Of a DNA stretch of 64,000 nucleotides, positions 11,973 through 23,536 are shown in pieces (position 1 is the first letter of the stretch; each line of letters starts with the position of its first letter). A model generated the notes under the pieces. It was not told the DNA's origin, did no database searches, and worked only from the letters and a program-made list of their open reading frames with translations. Position numbers and translations under genes: made by a program. Source of the stretch: Sarcocystis neurona (lineage: Eukaryota > Apicomplexa > Conoidasida > Eucoccidiorida > Sarcocystidae); assembly GCA_000727475.1 (NCBI GenBank), contig KL647288.1, positions 6,847,414 through 6,911,413 on the forward strand. Direction: 5' to 3'.

Positions 11973-12928
11973 TAGAGAAAAAGATGTCGAAAGCCGCAGA
12001 TACGTTTCAAACGTGCGCACACACAGGGGAATTGTATAGGCACTGTACACCAGTCGTACAAAGCTGTGTGTGGGTTCTACGCAGGGAAGTGTCCGTTGCG
12101 CAGGCATGCATTCGCATACTTCAGCGTGCATGTAAACAGGCGACCTACGTGTAACTCTGTACGCCGCTTATACACACAAAAGTGTGAAGACTATATGACT
12201 GTAATTGTTACTCACGTGCATACCTAGTTATTATGGAGAGGAGGAGGACCTAAATTGAACACGAGTTGCAGTTACGTGAATAGGCGTGTATGAAAGAGAG
12301 TCTGCATTGTTCAGGTTTCCGCACATACGTATAAACAGAGAGGAAATGCTCACTGCTTACATATTTTCCTGCATAGTTGACGAACACAACAGACGTTCGC
12401 TGGTGAACGTGAGGGACGGCTGCATTGTACTCTCCTGTGTGGATCCTGTTAAGAGAGAAAAATGTCAGGGTGGCGAGCACAATTGATAGCTGCCTGCGCG
12501 CACCAGATACGGGTTTTCAATCGCGGGCTGCGATGTAATTTTGTGGGGAAAGTGTTACACGTGCGCCGCACACATCTGTGACCGTGGTACCATAACGTGC
12601 CACCGGTGGCTGACTCATTTTTGCCCCTGGTATCCAGAAGAGACAAAGGCACAAATTACGGCAGCCAAGTACACTTAGGCATACCGAACAGCACGTACGC
12701 ATGCTCGAGTATTTTAGGGAGACACGTACCTGCCTGTGCCTCCATAAGTGTACGTGTGCTCGCAAATACAGAGACATGTATACGTATTCCCTGGGCCGTG
12801 CTTGTGTGCACAGAGAAAACGAAGTCCGTAGGCGCGTGGACACACGTAAGTACCACGAAGCACAACGAGACGTCCACACATTCGCATGTATGGACACGAA
12901 CGTGCACAAAAAAATAACAAACCACACC

Positions 12929-13085
12929 TACGTGGCTATACTGAATTACAAGGAAAGACGCACCTGCGCTCGTCCGCGGCTACGTGGGCATATACCAACT
13001 CAAAGAAGCACCCTTGCGTGCTCACAGGCACGTACTTGGACATTAACGAGTACAAAGAAATACCTACTGTCCCTGACACACGAGT
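12929..13085 (+). repeat. Degenerate minisatellite, period 52 bp
   Basis: Units begin TACGTGG, TACGTGG and TACTTGG at 12929, 12981 and 13033, exactly 52 bases apart. Each carries a CAAAGAA-like word about 20 bases later, at 12949, 13001 and 13053. Looser related units seem to extend left to about 12830 with less regular spacing. No function is evident. Confidence 0.6.
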
Positions 13086-13810
13086 ACGTAGGAGTTGCGA
13101 GTGCGAGTATGTTCACGAGGATGTACATACACACGTGTGCTGGCGGACAAGCACGAGACGCTACGCAACTCTACACGCACTAACGTCTGGCGCGCATATA
13201 CATGCCTGCCTATTTGCAAGTCGGCGCCTGCATACGTACGGCTCACGTCCACGTACGCAGTGCTGCGGGAAGGCGTATACACAGACACTGAGGCAGGTAC
13301 ATAGTGGCGCATACTAAGCAAACCTTTTGAATTCACCTGCGTACACAGATGGGGGCGAATTACAAACTCAGGCCGGATACCGTCATGCCGCTCTCCCCAC
13401 TAATCGTGTGTTGACACGGGTGCACAGGTGAATAGTCCAGAGGCGGCACACGCGCCTACACGGAGGATAAGCGTGTTGGTCCATCTCTTGAAGAGGCACA
13501 CGAGCCGCCTTCTCAACGGTTCACAAGCACAGGGGGTCAGGGGCGACCTACGCAGATATGACACACATGTGAATCTGTTCAACAATGTGACCGTGACACG
13601 CGTAAGCCAACGCCTACACATGGATAAATACACATAAGACTCATGTTCGCGACCACTGTGCAACTGCAATGGTTCGTAGACCAAATTAGATATATGCGCC
13701 TTTCTTGACCTCTACTATGCGTGCGCGGAGATTGCACGCCCCCATACAGATACAGAGGCACATCCGAACACCAGTACATCTGGATCAGTAGAGGAATGAA
13801 ACAATGCTAG

Positions 13811-16108
13811 TCAGCTGCCGCATCGGTCGAGAATTTTCATGTGCACGGCTGCGATGCAAGCAGGAGAAGTGCCTGCACCTAATGCTGCTGCAACTGCCAC
13901 GGGTGTCAACGCTTGCGACTTGTCAGCCGCACATATTCGCTGCAGGCGCGTTGCAGGAGGGTGTACGTGAAGACTCATGAGACTGGCCGCATTAACAGGA
14001 GGAAAACTCCTGCGTGAACAGGCCAGAACTGTGCTCACAGATAATGGAAAGTGTCGGCTTGATCCAGCAGGAGACGCAACACCAACAGCCATAGGAAACG
14101 CGCTGCCAATCGCTGGCGGTACAGCAGCAGCAGCACCGGCACAAGCGGTGAGTGCGGCAACAGGCGCAGCACGTGCAGCAGCAGCTTTACGTTTATCTGC
14201 AGGAACGTTTACAGTGTCACCGTCAGTCGCACAACCTGAACTCGGGGATCCAACAGCAGCAGTCGGAACCTTACTATCAAGATGTTGAAACACAGAGGAC
14301 CACGCAGTAGCATACTGTCTGAATCTACAAGTAGCAGACGCCAACAGCGCAGAGGCCACTCCACCTTCGCGAGAGAATGCAGAACTCTCCTTTACGGCAA
14401 CAGCAGCGCTGCTGGCCGTCCCAGACGAGGAGGCACACAGTCGAGTTTTTCTAACAGCATCAGTAACGGAAAGCCCTGCAGCACCACAAACCGCAGCATT
14501 AGTAGCAGAATGCCCAGCGGCAGCAATAATGCCGGTCTCAGCAGCTGAAGCAGACGCATGTGTCTGCTGATGCTGCTCGTTCGACGTGCCCTTTCGTGTC
14601 GTATCAGTCTCTCGCTCAGTACGAGGAAGGTCTACGCTGCCTGTTTTCTCGTGTATGCAGTGTGTACGGACAACTTGTGAGCTCTTTGCATCTGTGGTCA
14701 CTAGATGTGACTGTGTCTTTTTCGTGGTTCTGGGCGTCTGTGCTATCCCCCGGTTACTGGCGGCCGTTGGTGCGGCGCGCATTACGAGGGTGAGGTTATG
14801 AGGATTGGCCTGCGGCTGACGAAACAAGCACCAACCCCGTGTCGCGCGAAGCGTCACTGCTGTCTCTGCTCGTGCTGCAGCAGTTGCAGTAATAGTGTCT
14901 GCTGCAGTGGTGCTGTGGCCTGCTGGTACGCCTCTCTCTACGCCGCCTGCTGATGAGTGATGCAGGCTGTTCTGTTGCTGTCCTTTTGTGCTCATGTTTT
15001 TTGCCACGTCCGCTGCAGCTGACGTGTAGACACTCGGGGGTCGTGACAGGTCAGAGTCAGCACCGGGCGTCCCTCTTGTTTCCTTCTGCAGTAAATGGTG
15101 AGGGCAGCTGTTTCTCCCTTCGTGCTGCGCTGTAGCTCTTGGATCTCCCGTTGCCACTTCCATGTGCTGTGCAACAAGAGTAGCACTTCTTCCTTCCTCA
15201 CTTTGAAGCACGCGGTGCCTTCCGTTTTTGGTGTTCTGTGCTTTTTGTTTTGCCGTGGCAGCGCCTGTGCTGCTCCATTTTTGCAAACTGCCTACAGGCG
15301 GGACGGTTATCGCACATGCATTCCCGTCGTGTTCAGGATGTGGAACAGCGACCTCGCAATCGCTGTCACTGCAGTCTGCTGCGAAAACGCGCGAGGACAA
15401 CGTCTGACAACGGCCATGTGCAACAACAGAAGATGTCAGCAGTGGTCTGCATTGCCTCGCGAGTGACGTCTGCGTGGCCTCTTCAGAAACACAACTGCCC
15501 ACCTCTTCTCTGCTGAATGTAGTAGCACGTTGCGTGGCAAACTTTGCAGCAGCAGACAGCTCAGCAGCAGCAGCAGCCGCAGTAGGAGTGGCAGCAGCGG
15601 CAGCTTCATTCACTGAGCCGATTGTAGCACCAGTCTCCCCAGCAGTCGTGGCAGCAGCGGGAACAGGCCGGCTGCCGGAGACGCCTGGTGGATGCGTGTT
15701 CCGCGCAGCAACAGGAACAGCGTTTTCCCTCCTGGCTTCAGCAGTGGCAGCAGCTTCCCTCCGCACCTTACTGGCCGCCTGACTAGACTGGGCCTCTTCC
15801 TCCCATACTGCTGCTTCAGAAGCGACGCCACTTTCCACAAGAGCGCACCTCTTCTCTACGTGTTGCGCCCGCTTCTGCTTCTGCCATGGTCGCACGTGAT
15901 GTTGCTGCGGATCAACAACGTACGCAACGACAACCGTCGTGTCGTCTGGCTTTCCTCCTTCTATATGCCTTCCTAACTCTTTGTAGGCTGCTTCACTGAA
16001 GGGCGTGGACGGGCTGCTGCAGAAAGAGGATGGGCTGCGGTCATCGGCAAGCTTCGCTGCTGCTTTCTTCCCGTCAGCCCGTTCGCCGGCTGCAGCAGCC
16101 AACGCCAT
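13811..16108 (-). CDS. PTC7-type PP2C phosphatase, exon 3 (C-terminus)
   Basis: Last exon (2298 nt including the stop, 765 residues). It starts after a CTTCTGGCGCAG acceptor in phase 0, matching exon 2. Within the first 60 residues it has FSEAAYKELGRHIEGGKPDD followed by TTVVVAYVV, the C-terminal PP2C strand and metal-ligand motif (G.PDD.T.V). This is where PTC7/PPTC7 enzymes end. Here about 700 further residues follow that are Ala/Thr/Ser/Gly/Arg-rich, with no recognised domain, and include poly-Ala. The tail stays open to a single stop, reads in one frame with the catalytic part, and has no obvious donor before the stop, so it is probably translated, but an undetected intron cannot be excluded. 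Confidence 0.72.
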   Translation of the reverse strand: MALAAAAGERADGKKAAAKLADDRSPSSFCSSPSTPFSEAAYKELGRHIEGGKPDDTTVVVAYVVDPQQHHVRPWQKQKRAQHVEKRCALVESGVASEAAVWEEEAQSSQAASKVRREAAATAEARRENAVPVAARNTHPPGVSGSRPVPAAATTAGETGATIGSVNEAAAAATPTAAAAAAELSAAAKFATQRATTFSREEVGSCVSEEATQTSLARQCRPLLTSSVVAHGRCQTLSSRVFAADCSDSDCEVAVPHPEHDGNACAITVPPVGSLQKWSSTGAATAKQKAQNTKNGRHRVLQSEEGRSATLVAQHMEVATGDPRATAQHEGRNSCPHHLLQKETRGTPGADSDLSRPPSVYTSAAADVAKNMSTKGQQQNSLHHSSAGGVERGVPAGHSTTAADTITATAAARAETAVTLRATRGWCLFRQPQANPHNLTLVMRAAPTAASNRGIAQTPRTTKKTQSHLVTTDAKSSQVVRTHCIHEKTGSVDLPRTERETDTTRKGTSNEQHQQTHASASAAETGIIAAAGHSATNAAVCGAAGLSVTDAVRKTRLCASSSGTASSAAVAVKESSAFSREGGVASALLASATCRFRQYATAWSSVFQHLDSKVPTAAVGSPSSGCATDGDTVNVPADKRKAAAARAAPVAALTACAGAAAAVPPAIGSAFPMAVGVASPAGSSRHFPLSVSTVLACSRRSFPPVNAASLMSLHVHPPATRLQRICAADKSQALTPVAVAAALGAGTSPACIAAVHMKILDRCGS

Positions 16109-17336
16109 CTGCGCCAGAAGGACAGCGACAGTCAATGGCAGAGAAACAACAACATTTTCACACACCCAAAACAGGCTGCCCCGATGCTTCTACCTTGAAG
16201 AACGCTTTCGTAGACAGCGTGGGTGTAGAGAGAAGTAGAAAGATAAAGAGCGAAATCTGCGAACGCCCCCCGTCGAAGACATACCCCGAGTTCTCGCACA
16301 GAGGAGCTCTCGCACGTACACGCACACAGCGTATATGTAGAGGAAGGGAGAGAGGAGGAAATGTTAACAAGCGAATGGACAGAGCTGTTGTACGTGTTGC
16401 GCGCTGCACACCGCAAAAACACGCGTAAAGTAGTGAGCGGCCAGAGGAGGGAAGTAGAAGACGCACACTACGAATGTATGCACAGGCGTCACGCGTGCAA
16501 CGTGTGTACCACACTTTCCACCAGGTCAGGTCCGGAACAGGAAATACAGAAGGGCGCCACAGGCGACGACGAAGAACGTTGCGACAGAAACTTGACTCCT
16601 CCGCAGAGCTTACGTATCATAGGGAACCGCAGACCCGCATACACGTAAGACTGCCAACGAAAACGAGGTCACTGTTGACCCACGGCGGCACAAGCAATCT
16701 CGGCGCCCTCTTGCCGCTACCGAATTGTTTTGCACGAAGACAAGGGTCGTCTGCATAAATCTACTCGCTTGACGCGACAAGTACCCGGCAGTAATTTGCC
16801 GATGATAGGACATGTGTATACCCACACGTATATTAACACATGTACGGACTGTGTGTGGAGATGGGCCAAGTGAGTTTGTATGGATCCGTACGGGGAGACA
16901 AACGCAGAGAGAGCCATCCTTCTACGTCGGTATTCTTCACACACGTCTGTACATATATATGCACACATACATATGTATATGCATATATATATATATATAT
17001 GTTCAAACGCATGCCTACACATACACATACGTGCACACACACGTGTGTAGACGGAAGAACGCAGATTCTATTTGTGAATGCATATACGTATACGTAAAGA
17101 CGTATAGCCGGTCGCAGATAGTGAGAGCTGTACACGTATTTGCGAATACACGTGGATCCAGCAATGCAGATGTAACGCCTGAAGAACACCCAACCCCACA
17201 CATAGTTACGCCCTGTTGCCTCCCTATTTCTCCTCTGTTTCTCCCCACTGCTCCTGCCTCTCTTGTCTTCTGTTCTGTTCTGTCTCCTACTCTCTCGCCT
17301 TTCTCCTGTCTGTCTCTCTTCAAGGCTTCTTCTTAC
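16109..17336 (-). other. Intron 2 of the PP2C gene
   Basis: A 1228-bp phase-0 intron between AAC|GTAAGA at 17336 and GCGCAG at 16109 on the minus strand. It contains ACGTA/CATACA words and a (TA)n run at 16983-17000. The translated flanks join as ADQLLN then MALAAAAGE, which fits the last helix of a PP2C domain. Confidence 0.7.
16983..17000. repeat. (TA)n microsatellite
   Basis: Uninterrupted AT/TA run of nine units within intron 2 of the PP2C gene. Confidence 0.9.
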
Positions 17337-18812
17337 GTTGAGCAGCTGGTCGGCGATGAGAGCTGGATCGACTGCAGGCGCCGCTGCTGCTTCGTTGCGG
17401 CTGCTGTTGCCGCCTTTGTAGCAAAAGGTGTTGACAACAGCAACAATGTCGTCTTCGAAGAGGTTATCGAAGAGGCCATCGCTCCCTAGTATAACAATAT
17501 CCCCTCCCTTGACATCGGAGAACCCCAGGTCAGCACAGGCCTGAGTCCGCTGCAGCACAGCTTCCTGTGAGCAGTCTACATCAGGCATGCGTGTAAGCTG
17601 ATACGGACAGTTGAAGAAGTGTTGCTGCACTTCTGTGCGGTAGACAATCTGGTATTCATCTTTTCCTTCTTTTTCGTCCTCTCGCAGCTGTCTTCCATTC
17701 TTTCCAGCAGCAGGAGCGCTGTCTTCCTGCTTCTCCCTCGCTTGCGTCTCGTCTCTCATGAAGTCTCTGTCTTGGTCTCCCTCAGTTGCTTGCAACCGTC
17801 TTTCGTTCTCACCAGCGCCATCCCCGTCACCAATCCTGCTGCGGCTACTCATCGCCGTGTTTTCCACGTGCCTGGACGCCGAATGCAATTGTTGTTCTTG
17901 TGGGCTGGCACTGGCTTTCGTGTCACCAGCAGCTGCAGTCGAGTTTCTCCCCGTACATGATACATATTTGTCAAGCAGAGGTCCCCTTGCTGTCTGCGAC
18001 AACGCATTCGCCACAGCTGCTGACTCTGACGGACTGGCAATTTTAACCGATCCAGTGCCGTCGGCTGCAAAAGGCCTGACTCCCGCTGATTGTGCGACCC
18101 CACTGCGTGCTCTTGGTTCAGCTGGTGCGTGGCCATCTTGTGCTGCTGTTCCTCGTTCGCGTGCTATCGAAGATTGTGCAACGCGCGCTCCTGCTGCTGC
18201 AGCTGCTGGTTCTCCGTTCGCAGATTCTGCCCCTCGTTCCTTCTCCGGGGATGCTTGTTGTTCTTTCGCTGGTGCTGCTGCTGGTGGTGACGCATCTTCC
18301 ACTGCTGCTTCTTCTGCAGTTCCCGCGTCCTCTGGAGTCAACTTTCTTGATGGCCGTTGCAGCAGGGAGAAGGTACGACCAGTAGCAAGACTGTCTCGGC
18401 TTCCCACTCGCCGTTGTGTTGTGGCTGCTGTTTCTTCTTTGCCCCCATCTCCTGCTTTCTTCTGTTTGGAGACGCGGCGCAGCAGCAGCAATCGGCTGTC
18501 TCCCACGTTGACGGTGTACAGACGGCGGCTCGTGGTGTCGAGCATGCCAAGCACGCAGGTGGTAGAGCCTAAAGAGACACAAGATGCATGGGCTCGTGCT
18601 AAGATATGTAAGGGGAAACACTCCACGTCAAAGCCGTCAACGTGGCCGCTGCTGCTGGTCCAGAGACTCTCTGATTCTGCGTCGAATAAGGCTGCATTCT
18701 GTTGCCGGAGACGAAACAGCACTGAGCACTGCGTGAGCAGCTCGACCGGCAGCACAGCCGGATCATAGCCCTCCGTTTCGACTGATCCCACACCATCCGC
18801 CACGCCCAAGAT
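17337..18812 (-). CDS. PTC7-type PP2C phosphatase, exon 2 (catalytic core)
   Basis: Exon of 492 codons encoding most of a metal-dependent Ser/Thr phosphatase of the PTC7/PPTC7 branch. It starts after CGCGGCAG in phase 0. Motifs in order: ILGVADGVGSVETEGYDP (residues 1-18; metal-ligand Asp in VADG), SLGSTTCVLGMLD, LYTVNVGDSRLLLLRR (about 97-112), TEVQQHFFNCPYQLTRMPD (about 392-410), then GGDIVILGSDGLFDNLFEDD with the SDG metal ligand. PTC7 relatives share QQH.FN.P.QL and DGLFDN. Between residues about 118 and 385 (17657-18458) the domain is split by about 270 low-complexity residues rich in Ala, Glu, Ser, Arg and Gln. Yeast and human relatives act in mitochondria; no targeting peptide could be assigned here. 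Confidence 0.85.
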
Positions 18813-19884
18813 CTGCCGCGGAGAGACGGAGACAGCAGAACAGGAACTCCAGAAGCATCAAGCGAGGACGCAGAGCCATCGGATTCAGCCACGCGAGAGA
18901 CAGAGGCAGAGGGACAGGAAAGAAACAGGGGCTAAACTAGCGAAATAGTCAGGAGAGAACCGAAGCAACAAGGAGACCGGCAGCAAGGAGACCAGCAGTA
19001 GGGAGAGCTGCAAGTAGGAGCACACTAGGTGAGACGGCTGCAGCCTGTACGGCGATGTTCGCGAAAGAAGTAAAATACCACAAAAGGAACGACAGGGAAA
19101 CGTAGTCCGGTTGTGCAGCGACAGCCGTAGCAGAGAAAGTTTCACAAGTGCAACAATGGGACTTGGGGCGGGCAGAAGAAACACACGCGAGTGGTGGCGA
19201 GTCAGCACAGAGGAAGTCGGTGGTAAAAAAAGGAAAAGTCAACGAAGAAGCGAACGAACGCAAAACGCCTGTCACAAAAATGGGCCACTGGACGTCTTCC
19301 TATGCGAGTGGAAACATGCACAGGACCATAATCTGCTACCCGCGAGGACCTGGAAAGCAGCGTGAAGGAAGTGACATGCAGTGGAAGAACTTCTGTTCTC
19401 GAACGCGAGAAACAGGAGTAACGGCGCGAAATGCGCAGGGCCAGCGAAACTGCTAACGAAGGAGAAAGAAGTCACTGGCATTTGGGACGCAGTAGTACGT
19501 CTACGTATAGGTGTATACGCAGGCAAGCCTGCATGCGTCAAATCATTCGTACATAAAGAAGGTGCGACACTCAGTGTAACTGCGTGATCACTCCAGCATA
19601 TATATACACACACACCGTCGTGTATGCCTCGGTGGATACGCAGACTGAAGCATCGAGAGAGAGAGAGGGATGAGACACGTCAATTGTTCGCACAGAAGGA
19701 TATATGCCTGTGTGTGGTGATAAGCGTGTACAAATATACGTATATACGCGGAGCGGGAGCGAGAGCCAAATGAACTGCACACATACAGATAGGTGTGCAG
19801 TATATACATATGGTCTTCACGGGTGGAAATATCCGTATACGGGTGAAATGTGACAGGACGACGGATGGCTAATACGCACTCAGG

Positions 19885-19905
19885 CATATATATATATATA
19901 TATAT
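19885..19905. repeat. (TA)n microsatellite
   Basis: Uninterrupted AT/TA run inside intron 1 of the PP2C gene. Confidence 0.9.
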
Positions 19906-20706
19906 CCGCATATGTATACGTCTCGCTGTGTACGTATTGATCCTTAATGAGTAACGGCTGAGGAGAGAGGACGAGCGACGGGCAATTCACAGACAGCACG
20001 TCATATCACAGATCGTATTTCTTCCAGTAGAAGAACACCACGTGACGGTGACTGCAACAGCTGTGCAGAGAAGCCGACGAGGAAATACGTGTGGGTCTGT
20101 GGGCAACTTTCAGATGTGTACCTGCATTGATATACATACGTGTGGGCTGTAACAAAGATGTACTTCTCCGTGTGTCTCTACTCCAGGGGGCTCCGGAAAC
20201 AGAAGGGGGACAGAAGAAGAGGGACAAGCACACGACACAGAACGAAAACATGCAGGGCGCTAACGGAAGTGGAAGCCAAAAGGCGCAGCAACTTTGTTAT
20301 CGGCCTTCAAAGAGAAGTTTGGTACTGGTCAAGTGGGATACATTGTACTAAAAATCTTATCTACAGGCTGCGCATAATAGCTAGCAGGCATCGCCATATA
20401 TCACAGGTCAACCGTCGGATCGAGCAAGTCAGAAGCTTTCAACACGACGCTATTATTCCGAATAAAACGATTCCGATTCTCTTTTGTACGGAAAGAAGAA
20501 CATACAAAGGTGTAGAAAGATAATTTTCTTCTAGCGTTAGGAAACACTATATCTGCGTCAGTGTATCTATGTATTGAGAAGGGCGCAAATCACCCAGAGA
20601 CAGATTTCATGCAACCGCGACAACGACGTCTAATTTTCTTTTACACACCGAGGACAGGTCGTACCGTTAGCCCTGCAGAAATATGTGTATACACATGTAC
20701 ATATGC

Positions 20707-20728
20707 ATATATATATATATATATATAT
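20707..20728. repeat. (TA)n microsatellite
   Basis: Uninterrupted AT run of eleven units inside intron 1 of the PP2C gene, the longest pure TA run noticed in the window. Confidence 0.9.
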
Positions 20729-20944
20729 GTACACTTGGATTAGCACCTGACACACACAGCGGCACGTAGTTGTCCTTGCCTCAAGCGTAGATGGGCACAG
20801 GGCACAGATAAACGTATACGTATATGTGGATGTTATACGGTGATCTACGGGAAATTCACGCTGTTTTTGTTTACTTCTCTTCTTACTTCTTCACCTCCGC
20901 CTTCTCCCTGCGCTCAAAACAGTTTGTAGCCTAGCTGGCTATAC

Positions 20945-21331
20945 CTGGCTGTCAATAAGGAAAGCGTCAGCATTTGTGGTTTGATAAGGCGCCGCCTTTA
21001 GGGGGTGCTGACGAGATTTGCCACACGCGTAAAAATACATTTCGTCTTTCAGTCGCTCGGCTTCTCGTTCATGTGGTATTTCTGTACCAGCTGGGCCACG
21101 GTTAAAACAGACACAGCAGCACGGAGAAAGGGCCTCACACGCACCAGCAGCCTCCGATAGACAGCTCGATTGTTGCTGCTGCTGTTGCCAGAGATGGGAT
21201 ACCACCACTTGCTGTTGTTGAGTATTCTTCTGCGTCTGCTGTTGCTGCTTTTCCAGCTCCTTCTTCTGCTGCTGCTGTTCTTCAAGTGACGGCCGTGTTG
21301 GGTCTCCGACAGAACGCATTTTGTCGTGCAT
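20945..21331 (-). CDS. PTC7-type PP2C phosphatase, N-terminal exon
   Basis: This exon supplies the start of the PP2C fold: MYFYACGKSRQHPLKAAPY then TTNADAFLID, equivalent to the PTC7 'HP.K...GEDA.F' strand with the first metal-ligand Asp. It ends at GACAGCCAG|GTATAG in phase 0, exactly fitting exon 2. The preceding part is Gln-rich (EEQQQQKKELEKQQQQ and similar). The first in-frame ATG is at 21331. The frame is open a little further upstream, where a pyrimidine-rich stretch ending CTGCATTGAG at about 21354 could instead be an acceptor, so another 5' exon is possible. The motif and phase agreement make membership of the gene likely; the start is uncertain. Confidence 0.68.
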
Positions 21332-22002
21332 TCGGTGACCCGATGCCAGAAGGAGGATTCCCTCAATGCAGGTCGGGAACAGCAAGAAGATGAAGAAGGT
21401 GAGGCAGAAAGATGAAGAGAAGGTTGCAGAAGAAGCTGAGGATGACGAAGAGCTTGTTTCTTAGCTTATTTAACACGTTTGGGCATACATTTAACCATTT
21501 ACACTATAGCGATGTAAACACGAAAAATGGACGAATATATACTCGTGCATAACAGACTTGGAAGTAGCACTGCAGTGAGACCCCCTCCAGAAGTCAACCA
21601 ACACGGTTGCTGAGTGTACACATACACATTTACGGTTATGCACAAATACCTTAAGTGTGTCGAACTGACACTGTGTACTGCCTGATGTAATGTGGTGTCA
21701 GCTGTCGCAACGGTGTTATTACACGTGAGTTACGTACGAGTCGGACGTGATATCTTTTCTCGTACACCATGCGGTGTGTACGCTGCGCTACCTCCCTGTG
21801 ACTACGGTTATGGAGCGTGAAGCAATAAATAGGTATCCCCTTACAGGATTCCGGGTGAAAAGTGCCTCCACACCTCGTGCCTCTACACAAGCACACACCT
21901 ATATTCCCTCAAAGGAATGATTTTCTTCTCAACAACAGGTACAGTACTAGTTCACTGCCGTTTGGAACGCTCAGACGGCACAAGACGTAAGTCTACTGTT
22001 AA

Positions 22003-22021
22003 GACACACACACACACACAC
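22003..22021. repeat. (CA)n microsatellite
   Basis: Uninterrupted AC/CA run of about nine units. Confidence 0.9.
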
Positions 22022-22083
22022 GGCTACGTAGACGCGAAAAATTCTTAAGCTTGTCTACGTTGACTGACGCTCGCAGAGGAGAA

Positions 22084-22184
22084 GAAGCTGACTGTTATTC
22101 CGCCAGTTGCCATGCGTTACACGCATACTTCGATAGAGACGAGGAGCTGGCTGTTGTCCCGCCATGCATTACACACATTTCTTC
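22084..22184 (+). repeat. Diverged tandem duplication, offset about 57-60 bp
   Basis: The stretch GAAGCTGACTGTTATTCC followed by CCATGCGTTACACGCAT (22084-22131) recurs in altered form as GAGCTGGCTGTTGTCCC and CCATGCATTACACACAT (22144-22184). Substitutions and a short indel separate the copies. Confidence 0.6.
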
Positions 22185-23536
22185 AGCTAGTTCGTACGAA
22201 AAGAGAGACATCTTTTGCCCTATCACGTTGTATATGCGCGTCCTTTCTATTCTAGCACTGAGGGCATCTCGAAGGCGTCCAAAGCGACTATAACAATATA
22301 TACTCGACGTATGGCAAAAATGTCCCCACAATTGCACTATATCGACGTGTATGTGTATATACGTATGTATTCTTTTCAATATCAACACGCAACACACTAC
22401 TTATCCGGCACGAGGCCGACACAAACGTGCGCGCAAACGATACCGCCGAGGTTTCTCATAACGGTACAGAGAAATTTACTCCTTTCCACTTAATAAAACT
22501 TACTGCGTAGGGGATCAGGAAAGCAGTCACCCTATACGTTTCATTCTTACGGCAGAGTGAGACACCAGATCGTTTCTTTGATGAAACGCTCTTCAACACA
22601 TCAGCGTACACATAAGCACCACCGAAAAAGCCGAGTTGCACGAGGAGCCGGGCAGCACGCCCGGCGTTGAGCCCCAGTGCGAAGATGACGCACGTACTAG
22701 AATGGCTCGGTCTTCCTTTCAGTCTTCACGACTGCAGAGTAAGGTGCGCAGAAGCGAAAAGACAAGGAGCTTACCCGTGTTTCTGCACGATTCCGCACCT
22801 CCTGTGTTGCCTTGTGGTAGATAAGGGAAGTTCATGTATATAGAGACACACCTCCGCCGCGCACCCACATACACAATAGGCTTACACCTGTAAAGAGGGC
22901 ATTGCGTAAAGATGCTCGTTCTCAACTAATTGTGGGGGTGCGAAATGCTAGGAAACGTCGGAGAGCACAAGAAATCGGTCACACTACACGGGACGATCAT
23001 AGCGGGGTAGGGATGGATAGTATCTCCGAGCAGCCGAGACCGCGGTGGTGCGGTTCTACTAGCTGTCGATGCGATGCGGAGCTCGCGAATCGCAGTCAGC
23101 CGTGAAGCTGTAAGCTTCCTTTGAATCCGCTAGTGTGCCCTTGCGAATGACGTTAATGCGGAGGCACTCACCGTAATGATTTCCTCCAAGTGTAACTCTA
23201 GGAGGCAAAGGGTTAGGGTCAGCTTCCAGTGGACAGCGTGCGGATTCGCGAATTCACGTCCGTGAATATATACGTGGCACCCCCGGCTAACAACAGCAGC
23301 TCCGCGTCGGGCCACAGTGCCGTGGGCCTTCAGTGTGCCTCCAGGTACACTAGCCAGTATCCGATCAAATCCTTTTTCGTCGTCATGTCAGACCACAGTT
23401 AAGACCGCTATCCTAAGAGACCGCGCAGCACGGCGGAACGGTGTACCCTGTCACTTCGTGTCACCAAGTCACCATGTCCTTTGACCTGTCCTTTCTTACG
23501 CACCCGTGCTCGGTCGTGCCCTGGAGCACGGACAGA

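Larger units (their letters stand above)
9841..13810. other. Gene-poor intergenic stretch
   Basis: About 4 kb downstream of the PP2C stop codon. It holds ACGTA/CATACA words, a GATA-type microsatellite, a (TA)n run, a 28-bp tandem duplication and a degenerate 52-bp array, listed separately. No frame with family similarity was found. The PP2C 3' UTR must start at the right end, but no polyadenylation signal could be assigned confidently. Confidence 0.5.
18813..20944 (-). other. Intron 1 of the PP2C gene (2.1 kb)
   Basis: A phase-0 intron from CCAG|GTATAG at 20944 to CGCGGCAG at 18813 on the minus strand. It holds (TA)n runs at 19885-19905 and 20707-20728. Its first and last parts carry no conserved coding, and the exons on both sides join in homology. 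Confidence 0.65.

Noticed and set aside
22600..22720. GC-rich palindromic stretch that might be a tRNA
   Set aside because: No TTCGA-type T-loop with matching acceptor stem could be assembled around it.
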